Positions 1 through 5,380 of a stretch of DNA of 12,749 nucleotides are shown one piece after another. Position numbers and translations under genes: made by a program. Position 1 is the stretch's first letter. Each line of letters begins with the position of its first letter. Source of the DNA: an uncultured Clostridia bacterium (GTDB taxonomy: Bacteria > Bacillota > Clostridia > Oscillospirales > Acutalibacteraceae). Under the pieces are notes generated by a model. It did not search any database. It was given only the letters and a program-made list of their open reading frames with translations, and was not told where the DNA came from. The stretch is from contig CAMCIX010000013.1 in assembly GCA_945875045.1 (NCBI GenBank), forward strand, positions 1 to 12,749. Reading direction: 5' to 3'.

Positions 1-8
1 ATCAAAGG

Positions 9-119
9 TCACATTTTGATATAGTTTTGACAAGTCATAAATATGTCTTGAGTGTAGTGAATATTAACTTCAAAGGTTCTTCTGCTTTTTTGACTCCCTG
101 CCGCAGAAACAGCAGCCAT
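9..119 (-). CDS. Candidate 36-residue ORF, possibly a broken gene start
   Basis: An ATG at 119-117 opens 36 codons ending in TGA at 11-9. The product begins MAAVSAAGSQKSRRTFEVNI. The segment RRTFEVNIHYTQ reminds me of the N-terminal part of small conserved proteins on clostridial conjugative elements, but the reading frame stops early and the window ends, so this could be a degraded copy. I see no strong ribosome binding site. I do not recognise a function, and it may be non-coding. Confidence 0.2.
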   Translation of the reverse strand: MAAVSAAGSQKSRRTFEVNIHYTQDIFMTCQNYIKM

Positions 120-171
120 TTGACACGGAAATTTGAGTCAACAATAATTAAAAAATGAAATCTGCCGTGTC
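90..171. repeat. Two interleaved inverted repeats
   Basis: TTGACTC (90-96) is complementary to GAGTCAA (135-141), and GACACGG (122-128) is complementary to CCGTGTC (165-171). The arms interleave, so both stems can form together only as a pseudoknot; otherwise they exclude each other. They could be protein-binding sites or RNA structure in an element. The role is unknown. Confidence 0.35.
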
Positions 172-188
172 GGTTTTTCCTTTTTTCT

Positions 189-254
189 TTACTTCGTTTT
201 AACTATATTTATTCGTAGCTTACGAAGCTCCAACAATTTAAAACGCTCCTTCAT
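189..254 (-). CDS. 21-codon ORF behind a sequestered ribosome binding site
   Basis: ATG at 254-252 is preceded by GGAGG with a 4-nt gap, one of the best ribosome binding sites in the window. The ORF runs 21 codons to TAA at 191-189; the product begins MKERFKLLEL and is lysine- and arginine-rich. The binding site lies in the 3' arm of the hairpin at 259-290, so translation looks conditional. It could be a further leader peptide, the stub of a lost cargo gene, or a real small protein. No family is recognised. Confidence 0.35.
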   Translation of the reverse strand: MKERFKLLELRKLRINIVKTK

Positions 255-258
255 AACT

Positions 259-290
259 CCTCCAATCGCCGATTTTTAGCGTATTGGAGG
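259..290 (-). promoter_or_regulatory. Hairpin that buries a ribosome binding site
   Basis: On the minus strand CCTCCAAT (290-283) pairs with ATTGGAGG (266-259), extended inward by CGC/GCG with one bulged base, giving about 11 base pairs. The 3' arm contains the GGAGG that serves the ATG at 254. The mini-ORF at 325-305 ends 14 nt upstream of the 5' arm, close enough for a stalled ribosome to interfere with folding. This is the geometry of translational attenuators such as erm and cat leaders. The pairing is seen directly; the regulatory role is inferred. Confidence 0.55.
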
Positions 291-304
291 GAATATTTGA
301 ACCT

Positions 305-325
305 CTAATTGAGGATACAAAGCAT
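305..325 (-). CDS. Putative 6-residue leader peptide MLCILN
   Basis: ATG at 325-323 and TAG at 307-305 enclose six codons, Met-Leu-Cys-Ile-Leu-Asn. The ORF lies between an intrinsic terminator and the hairpin that hides the next ribosome binding site. From memory, the short leader ORF before tet(M) in Tn916 also begins Met-Leu-Cys, which suggests a related type of leader. Its CCTCAAT can also pair imperfectly with the ATTGGAGG arm. No clear Shine-Dalgarno is visible, so translation is uncertain. Confidence 0.35.
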   Translation of the reverse strand: MLCILN

Positions 326-330
326 AAAAT

Positions 331-477
331 AAGGCAAAAAGATAACAAAAAAGCACCTACCACGAAGGTTAAGTGCTAACTTGCATTCCTTTTGCCTTTG
401 CCCTATACGCAGGAACAAATCACAACAAACAAGCGCAATTAACCCTTTTGGAACACTGCTATTTTCGTTATCTTTTG
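331..477 (-). repeat. Complementary segments that could compete around the attenuator
   Basis: Sequence just after the terminator U-tract, GTTATCTTTT (346-337) running into TTTTGCCTT (339-331), is complementary to two upstream segments: AAAAGATAAC (477-468) and AAGGCAAAA (398-390). The first upstream copy lies inside the leader ORF at 495-439. Sets of mutually exclusive pairings around a terminator are a hallmark of attenuators. The complementarity is seen; the switching is inferred. Confidence 0.4.
347..377 (-). terminator. Intrinsic terminator or attenuator in the leader
   Basis: Minus-strand RNA forms AGCAC-U-UA-(A)-CC, loop UUCGU, GG-UA-G-GUGCU with one bulged A and a U-G pair. At least five U follow (complement of 351-347). 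It lies about 130 nt downstream of the expected start of the transcript from the promoter at 514-542 and upstream of the hairpin at 259-290, so it could act as an attenuator. Confidence 0.65.
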
Positions 478-495
478 AACTCTCTCCTGCTTCAT
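439..495 (-). CDS. Putative 18-residue leader peptide
   Basis: The ORF from ATG at 495-493 to TAA at 441-439 encodes MKQERVQKITKIAVFQKG. It begins about 12 nt after the expected transcription start of the promoter at 514-542 and spans one of the segments complementary to the region after the terminator. No good Shine-Dalgarno precedes it, although an overlapping five-codon ORF begins a few bases upstream. It is probably a regulatory leader rather than a functional protein. Confidence 0.3.
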   Translation of the reverse strand: MKQERVQKITKIAVFQKG

Positions 496-513
496 TTTAA
501 ATAGGTCATTATC

Positions 514-542
514 AGTTTAACACTCTGTTTTCAAGGTGTCAA
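514..542 (-). promoter_or_regulatory. Sigma-A-type promoter for the leader
   Basis: The minus strand shows TTGACA (542-537), a 17-nt spacer and TAAACT (519-514). The -35 box is a perfect consensus. Transcription would start near 507 and run through the leader ORFs and the attenuator toward position 1. The promoter lies just downstream of the XRE gene's stop codon, so the leader transcript is separate from that gene. Confidence 0.6.
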
Positions 543-587
543 TAGATTAGGCCGATGTGTTGTTTGACAAACGATAGCACTATATTT

Positions 588-821
588 TTACTTGGAAATA
601 TTCAGAAAATCCCATACCGTACAACCAAAATATTCTGCAATTTCAAATAACGATTCAAAAGACGGATCAATTCTTCGGTTGACAACATCATAGATATATC
701 CAGGCGATTTTCCGATTTCAACACTTAATGTGCGATAGGACATTTTGCGTTCCGCCAAGATTTCGTCCAATTTTTCCTGAAACGAGTACCAATAATATTC
801 ATACTTTTTTCTGTCCAACAT
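588..821 (-). CDS. XRE-family helix-turn-helix regulator, 77 residues
   Basis: This is a small DNA-binding protein of the Cro/C1 (XRE) type. Residues 27-53 form the helix-turn-helix (MSYRTLSVEIGKSPGYIYDV and following), and the protein ends soon after, with no sensor or protease domain. The start at 821 is preferred because AGAGG lies 7 nt upstream. A longer in-frame start at 929 would precede the likely promoter at 878-907 and would add a low-complexity N-terminus. Family knowledge suggests a repressor or activator of a mobile element or toxin-type module. Its position before an attenuator leader suggests control of neighbouring accessory genes, but no target is shown. Confidence 0.85.
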   Translation of the reverse strand: MLDRKKYEYYWYSFQEKLDEILAERKMSYRTLSVEIGKSPGYIYDVVNRRIDPSFESLFEIAEYFGCTVWDFLNISK

Positions 822-847
822 AATAAAACCTCTTTTACATAAAAATA

Positions 848-869
848 AGAGCCGCTCAACTGCGACTCT
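848..869 (-). promoter_or_regulatory. 5' leader hairpin of the XRE gene
   Basis: On the minus strand AGAGTCGC (869-862) pairs with GCGGCTCT (855-848), 8 base pairs with one G-U pair and a 6-nt loop, followed by TTATTTTT. It begins almost at the predicted transcription start (near 871) of the promoter at 878-907. It could be an attenuator, an mRNA-stabilising hairpin, or the terminator of rightward-lying genes. Confidence 0.5.
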
Positions 870-877
870 TTGATAAA

Positions 878-907
878 ATTGTAAAAAAGGTGTTATTTGC
901 ATTTCAA
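878..907 (-). promoter_or_regulatory. Candidate promoter of the XRE gene
   Basis: The minus strand has TTGAAA (907-902), an 18-nt spacer and TACAAT (883-878), each one base off consensus. It would give a 5' leader of about 50 nt containing the hairpin at 848-869. Confidence 0.45.
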
Positions 908-949
908 GAAAACTTAAACGGAGGAGCAAAAAACATAAAAATCAGCGAA

Positions 950-984
950 TATTTGCTCTACCAAAACACTTTTTTGAGCAAATA
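950..984. repeat. 9-bp inverted repeat, 17-nt spacer
   Basis: TATTTGCTC (950-958) is exactly complementary to GAGCAAATA (976-984). It lies about 45 nt upstream of the -35 box of the XRE promoter and could be an operator. A further GAGCAAAA occurs at 924-931, close to one half-site. Confidence 0.4.
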
Positions 985-1029
985 GAAAAACACAGCCCTT
1001 TTTCGTTTTTTAGGTTCGGTCAAAATATT

Positions 1030-1082
1030 CTTGGCGATACAATTTTCAATTAAATAATTGAAAATTTTTATTTCCGCCCAAG
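1030..1082. repeat. Nested inverted repeat downstream of fbp
   Basis: The outer arms are CTTGGCG (1030-1036) and CGCCCAAG (1075-1082, one extra C). The inner arms are a perfect 11-bp pair, AATTTTCAATT (1041-1051) and AATTGAAAATT (1056-1066), with loop AAAT. It lies 35 nt after the fbp stop codon and is the only structure there that might end its transcript. No U-tract follows on the minus strand, so it is not a classical intrinsic terminator. Confidence 0.45.
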
Positions 1083-1116
1083 GTTCTCAAATAATCTAAT
1101 GGTGTAATGAAAATAC

Positions 1117-3075
1117 CTACATTTTATGCTTATCCTGACGCACCTCTCCCGAGCGGTAGGCGCTTATCAGCTCTTTCAGGTCGCTGATTGTCTCTTTTAT
1201 TTTGGCGCCGTTATCGGTGTCGCCTACAAGGATTCTTTTTTTACAAACTTCCGAAGCGACCCTGTGGGTCTGCATATCGACGCCGCTTCTTATCGCCTCG
1301 CCCACCGATTGAAAGGGCTCGTGGGCGGTAAGCATAAGCCCGTAGGAATTGTAAATAAGGGTATAACCCGCTATACCTGTGACCTTGTGATAGGGACTCG
1401 CAAAGCCGCCGTCTATGATAATGACCTTTCCGCCGCATTTTACGGGGGTTTCACCCTCGATGTGATGTATTGGCACGTGACCGTTTATAATATGTCGGTT
1501 TTCGCCCTTGACGCCGAACTCGGCAAATATTTTTTCGGCTGTCTCTTCCCTGTTTATAAGCTTATAATAAACATCCTTTGTCTCGGTATGGGTGCTTTCG
1601 TCCGATATAAAATACCTCTCAAAGGTGGTCATCTTATCCCTGCCGTAAAGCGGGGAATCGGCTCCGTTCCACAAAAACCAGAGTATATCCCTGCCGTTTT
1701 TGCGGTCCGCCTCGTTTACCGATAAAAATGCCTTTCGCGCACAGCTTTCAAGACTGTCGTACAAAGCCTTTCCGCTAAGCGGTTTTCCGAAAATGTTAAT
1801 TTTCTTGAACTCGCCGCTCTCAGTCATCGGAATACAGCCGTGGAAGAGTATATTGCCGTTGGTGACCTTATAAAGACTGCCCTTATTGAGTAGAAGATTA
1901 ATATGCTTTTTAAGCTTTTCACAGCTTACAAAGGCGTAGCGGAGCTTTCTTACAACCTCCTTTTCCTCCTCGGTAAGCTCATAGGGGGAATCGGGGTTGA
2001 CGGTCGGGAAATTGCTGTCGCAAAGCTGATAGCTTTTGCCGTAAAGCTCGATTGTACCGTTTTCAAAATCAATTCTGTGCAACAGTCTTCTATGCCCCAT
2101 ATTGTATTCGGGATGCTCGCTTATAAGCTGACCCTCCAGCTTAAACTGAATAACAGAAATCGCCTTGTGCGCCTTCATTTCAAGTCCTATTTCGGAGTCA
2201 TCGCTGTTTTTGCTCCTTATTTTAAACTGCTTGCAGGGGTCGTCCCTGTATGTCTTCATTGCGAAGAAGAAAAGGGGCAAAATGCTTATGCCGTAGCCGT
2301 TTTCGAGCACCGAAACGTTATCGTACAAAAGGCTTGTGCGGACAATGTTTGCAATGCAGGCGGTCTGCCCCGCGGAAGCCCCCATCCACAGCACGTCGTG
2401 ATTACCCCACTGAATATCAAGTGAGTGATACTCGCAAAGCCTATCCATAACGAAGTGCGAACCCGAGCCGCGGTCATAAATATCGCCGATAATATGAAGA
2501 CGGTCGATAACAAGACGCTGAATAAGCTTTGACATTTCCTCGATAAACTTGTCGGCATAGCCTATTTCAATGATTGTGTTTATAATCTCCTCATAATAGG
2601 CGGCTTTGTTCAAAACCTCTTTTTTCTCGGTTATAAGCTCCTCGATTACATACTTAAAGCTGTCGGGCAGAGCCTTGCGGACCTTAGAGCGGGTGTATTT
2701 TGAGGAGACAGTTCGGCAGACCGAAACCAGCCTGTAAAGGGCAGTTTTATACCATTCATAGGTGTTACGGCTTTCGGATTTTATATATTCGAGCTTTTCT
2801 ATAGGATAATAGATAAGAGAGGCTAACTCCCTTTTGTCCTCAAGGGAAAGCTCATCGCCGAAAACGTCGTCAATCTTTTTTATGATCGCCCCGGAGCCGT
2901 TTCTCAGCACGTGGGAAAACGCTTTATATTCGCCGTGAATGTCGGACAGAAAATGCTCGGTTCCTTTGGGCAGATTGAGAATAGACTGGAGATTTATAAT
3001 TTCGGTGGCGGCGCTATCTATCGTGGGATACTGCTTTGAAAGACATTCTAAAAATCTTTTTTTCTCTTTATTCAT
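1117..3075 (-). CDS. fbp: Fructose-1,6-bisphosphatase, class III
   Basis: The enzyme hydrolyses fructose 1,6-bisphosphate to fructose 6-phosphate in the cytoplasm, the committed step of gluconeogenesis. At 652 residues it has the size of the Firmicutes class III type (about 640-670). It shows the metallophosphatase motifs: DIHG at 45-48, GDIYDRG at 197-203, GNHD at 224-227, NGH at 531-533 and IDGG at 554-557. It starts 4 nt after the stop of the symporter gene. The only purine-rich candidate ribosome binding site, AAGGA, is about 20 nt upstream inside that gene, so translation probably depends on coupling. Beside a dihydroxyacetone-phosphate-producing operon, it could help route triose phosphate back to hexose phosphate; that link is inference. 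Confidence 0.95.
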   Translation of the reverse strand: MNKEKKRFLECLSKQYPTIDSAATEIINLQSILNLPKGTEHFLSDIHGEYKAFSHVLRNGSGAIIKKIDDVFGDELSLEDKRELASLIYYPIEKLEYIKSESRNTYEWYKTALYRLVSVCRTVSSKYTRSKVRKALPDSFKYVIEELITEKKEVLNKAAYYEEIINTIIEIGYADKFIEEMSKLIQRLVIDRLHIIGDIYDRGSGSHFVMDRLCEYHSLDIQWGNHDVLWMGASAGQTACIANIVRTSLLYDNVSVLENGYGISILPLFFFAMKTYRDDPCKQFKIRSKNSDDSEIGLEMKAHKAISVIQFKLEGQLISEHPEYNMGHRRLLHRIDFENGTIELYGKSYQLCDSNFPTVNPDSPYELTEEEKEVVRKLRYAFVSCEKLKKHINLLLNKGSLYKVTNGNILFHGCIPMTESGEFKKINIFGKPLSGKALYDSLESCARKAFLSVNEADRKNGRDILWFLWNGADSPLYGRDKMTTFERYFISDESTHTETKDVYYKLINREETAEKIFAEFGVKGENRHIINGHVPIHHIEGETPVKCGGKVIIIDGGFASPYHKVTGIAGYTLIYNSYGLMLTAHEPFQSVGEAIRSGVDMQTHRVASEVCKKRILVGDTDNGAKIKETISDLKELISAYRSGEVRQDKHKM

Positions 3076-3079
3076 AGCG

Positions 3080-4426
3080 TTATTTATTGTATATTTCCTT
3101 ATTAAGCGTGCCTTCCTTATGACTGATTATAACATTTGTTGCGGCGTCGCCGATTACGTTGAGGGTTATTACCGCCATTCCCGGCAGATAGTTCATCGCA
3201 AGCACAAGGGAATAGCCTATCATACAAAGCTCGCTGTTAAGTCCAAGCCCCATCATAACCACATATACCATAGTGGTTCCCGCTACGGGGATTGCGGGGG
3301 TTCCGACCGCCGTACAGATAGAGAGGAACGCCGTTAAAACAAGGGTCATAGGGGTTATCTCTACCCCAGCCGCGGTAGCTATAAATGTTATGGCTATCAT
3401 ATGCATAGCGGTGGTGCCGTTCATATTAATAGTCATTCCCGTGGGCAGTACAAAACTGCTTACCTCCTCAGAACATCCAAGTTCGTTTATGCAGGTTTTG
3501 GTATTAAGGGGGAGCGTTGCGGCAGAGGAATTCGTCGCCGCGGCGAAAAGACCTATTTTAGCGGTTTTCTTAAGGAATTTAAAGGGATTAAGACCGGTAG
3601 TAATAAATACGCCTATCGGATAAATTGTGAATACCAGCACAAGACAGATTACGATTGTCGAGGCTATCCACACCAAGGTCGGAGAAATATATTCATAGCC
3701 GTAAACCGCAAGCGCTCTTGTAATCATACAGAAGATTGCTATGGGCGCGATTTTATTGATAAGAAAATCAAGGAACATCTGTACAATATCGTTAAGGTTC
3801 TGAATCACACTTTTAATCGGGTTTGCCTTTTCGCCCATTCTTGTAATACAAAGCCCTAAGACAATCGCGATTACCACAACCGACAGAATTGTAGTGTTGG
3901 TGGACATTGCGCTTATTATATTTGAGGGAACGGCATTTACAACCGTAACCAAAGGATTATAACCCTCCATTGTCACGATTTCCTGCGCCTGTTCGGTGGG
4001 AAGATTCACATTGAACCAACCCATAGACTTTACAAAGTACGCTCCCGCTCCCGCAAGGGCGGCGGCGACAACGTAGAAGCTGAAATAGGTTATAAAGGTT
4101 TTGCCCGCAATTTTTCCAAGCCTTTTCGGGTCGGCAAGACTGCACAGTGCAAGGGAAAGTGAACAAATAACCAATGGTACTATCATCATTTGAAGCCCGC
4201 GCATAAACAGCTGACCGATAATGTAAAACAGTCCTATTCCCTGTATGCTCTTGGCGGCAGTTATATCATGGAAGAGGATTGCGTCAATCACATTCCATAC
4301 TCCCTCGCCGGAGGTTCCCTTAAGCTGACTTTTTAAAAGCAGGCACAAAAATCCCACCGCAAAGCCTGCCGCAACGGCAATTATCATTTTTTTAACTATT
4401 GACGCTTTTTTAACTTGTGATGACAT
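3080..4426 (-). CDS. Dicarboxylate/amino acid:cation symporter family, divergent binding site
   Basis: This is a secondary transporter of the inner membrane, 448 residues, in the GltPh/GltP/DctA superfamily, with several hydrophobic segments from residue 8 onward. Family landmarks are the serine-rich hairpin 1 (NSSAATLP, 299-306), NMNGT (334-338, usually NMDGT), a hairpin-2-like GTPAIPVAGT (375-384) and the last helix with NVIGD (423-427). Compared with GltPh from memory, Asp394 and Arg397, which bind the substrate amino and side-chain carboxyl groups, are replaced by Gly416 and Val419, and Asp390 and Asp312 by Asn. The substrate is therefore probably not glutamate or aspartate. The start at 4426 is chosen because AAGGAG lies 10 nt upstream; a longer version would run through the terminator at 4461-4492. 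Confidence 0.88.
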   Translation of the reverse strand: MSSQVKKASIVKKMIIAVAAGFAVGFLCLLLKSQLKGTSGEGVWNVIDAILFHDITAAKSIQGIGLFYIIGQLFMRGLQMMIVPLVICSLSLALCSLADPKRLGKIAGKTFITYFSFYVVAAALAGAGAYFVKSMGWFNVNLPTEQAQEIVTMEGYNPLVTVVNAVPSNIISAMSTNTTILSVVVIAIVLGLCITRMGEKANPIKSVIQNLNDIVQMFLDFLINKIAPIAIFCMITRALAVYGYEYISPTLVWIASTIVICLVLVFTIYPIGVFITTGLNPFKFLKKTAKIGLFAAATNSSAATLPLNTKTCINELGCSEEVSSFVLPTGMTINMNGTTAMHMIAITFIATAAGVEITPMTLVLTAFLSICTAVGTPAIPVAGTTMVYVVMMGLGLNSELCMIGYSLVLAMNYLPGMAVITLNVIGDAATNVIISHKEGTLNKEIYNK

Positions 4427-4460
4427 AATCACATCTCCTTTAAAATGATTTTGAACAAAC

Positions 4461-4492
4461 AAAAAAGCTCCCGATTCTACAATCAAGAGCTT
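4461..4492 (-). terminator. Intrinsic terminator of the ydj-type operon
   Basis: The minus strand forms AAGCTCTTGATT, loop GTAG, AATCGGGAGCTT, a 12-bp stem with two G-U pairs, and six T run on from the stem. It lies 40 nt after the DeoR gene and 34 nt before the symporter start. It should stop most operon transcripts. Because no clear promoter fits between it and the symporter, read-through may feed the downstream pair. Confidence 0.8.
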
Positions 4493-4532
4493 TAGACATT
4501 AAATGAAATTGTAATTAAAAGCGATTTCGGTA

Positions 4533-5288
4533 TCACTCATATATCAGACGGATATTCTTACGGTTGCAAAATTCTACCCAGCTGTCATCGGGCTTTTCAT
4601 CGGTAATTATGCAATCGACCGTATCCCAATCGAGGAAGGTAACAAAGGCGGTCTGATCGAATTTTGAATGATCCGCCAGCACGACAACCCGTGCCGCGCG
4701 GCTTGACATCTCCGCTTTTAAATTTGCCTCGCTCTCCGATGAGTCCGATACTCCGTTTGCAGTATTAAGCCCTTTACAGCCAAGCAACGCAATATCAACA
4801 TTATATTTGCGAATACTTTCCTTTGCAAGAATACCGTAGAAGGAGCGAGTTCTTTCATTATAAATTCCTCCGGTTGAAACGAGCGTAATATTCGTATCAT
4901 CCAGCTCCTGAAAAATTTGAGCGGAAAAGCTGATAACGGTTATATTCTTACCGTCCTTTAACAGCTTTATCGCCTCGATTGCCGTGGTGCTGTTATCTAC
5001 CATAACAGTTTTTGCCTGACCAAATTCACGGGAAAACAGCTCGGCAATCCTTTGCTTGCTTTCAAGATTAATTGCCCTTCGCTTTGAAAAGTGAATCTGG
5101 TCGCTTTGGGAAACGGTGTTAAGCATAGCGCCGCCGTAGGTACGGGTAACAACACCGTCGTTTTTAAGCTTTTCGAGATCTCTGCGAATCGTCTCCTCGG
5201 TAACATTGTAGAGACGGCTCAGCTCCGATACAAACACCTCACCTTCTGCTTCAACCTTTTGTTTAATTTGATCTATTCGCTTTGCCAT
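4533..5288 (-). CDS. ydjF: DeoR-family regulator, YdjF-like
   Basis: A 251-residue transcription factor, probably the local repressor of the operon, responding to a phosphorylated sugar intermediate as is usual for the family. The N-terminal helix-turn-helix spans residues 18-56 with the signature VTEETIRRDLEKL (29-41). The C-terminal sensor domain includes STGG (138-141), the GCKGL loop (170-174) and ADHSKFD (205-211). The opening, the HTH and the end (DEKPDDSWVEFC) closely resemble E. coli YdjF as I remember it. It has its own extended -10 promoter at 5316-5345, and the operon may also read into it. AGGAG lies 16 nt before the ATG, with a weaker AAGG closer, so translation may be modest. 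Confidence 0.93.
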   Translation of the reverse strand: MAKRIDQIKQKVEAEGEVFVSELSRLYNVTEETIRRDLEKLKNDGVVTRTYGGAMLNTVSQSDQIHFSKRRAINLESKQRIAELFSREFGQAKTVMVDNSTTAIEAIKLLKDGKNITVISFSAQIFQELDDTNITLVSTGGIYNERTRSFYGILAKESIRKYNVDIALLGCKGLNTANGVSDSSESEANLKAEMSSRAARVVVLADHSKFDQTAFVTFLDWDTVDCIITDEKPDDSWVEFCNRKNIRLIYE

Positions 5289-5315
5289 GGGTTTGCGCCT
5301 TCTTCTCCTGTCTGC

Positions 5316-5345
5316 ATTATATCATAATTACAAGCAAAAAGTAAA
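5316..5345 (-). promoter_or_regulatory. Extended -10 promoter of the DeoR gene
   Basis: The minus strand reads TGATATAAT, with a perfect -10 at 5321-5316 and the TG of an extended -10. An 18-nt spacer separates it from a weak -35, TTTACT (5345-5340). Transcription should start near 5309, about 20 nt before the start codon. Confidence 0.65.
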
Positions 5346-5361
5346 GTATTTTTGTATCAAT

Positions 5362-5380
5362 TCGATAAATTATTTATCGA
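5362..5380. repeat. Palindrome across the AKR stop codon
   Basis: TCGATAAA (5362-5369) and TTTATCGA (5373-5380) are exact 8-bp arms, and the 3-nt centre overlaps the AKR gene's TAA. It lies 17 nt upstream of the -35 box of the DeoR-gene promoter. It could be an autoregulatory operator or an RNA hairpin; it lacks a T-tract. Confidence 0.4.

Larger units (their letters stand above)
1..1116. other. AT-rich accessory region with small regulator and leader sequences
   Basis: This stretch is clearly richer in A and T than the metabolic genes to its right and contains no gene longer than 77 codons. It holds an XRE regulator, two promoters, several hairpins and three or four very short ORFs, all reading toward position 1. 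Small XRE regulators and layered attenuator leaders are typical of integrative or conjugative elements, so I infer mobile or accessory DNA. No integrase, relaxase, attachment site or terminal repeat is visible, so the element type and its exact border (somewhere around 830-1116) are not established. Confidence 0.5.

Noticed and set aside
331..477. A CRISPR array or other tandem repeat in the AT-rich left end
   Set aside because: The repeated segments are complementary arms of RNA structures, not evenly spaced direct repeats.
1..1116. tRNA gene or attachment site at the presumed element border
   Set aside because: No cloverleaf-like sequence or matching direct repeat pair was found by eye.
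1126..1725. Plus-strand ORF of 199 codons, and a second at 1903-2424
   Set aside because: Both lie antisense inside fbp, which has complete family motifs; neither has a recognisable domain or ribosome binding site.
4427..4486. A longer N-terminus for the symporter
   Set aside because: It would be translated through the operon terminator hairpin and lacks a ribosome binding site, while AAGGAG precedes the ATG at 4426.
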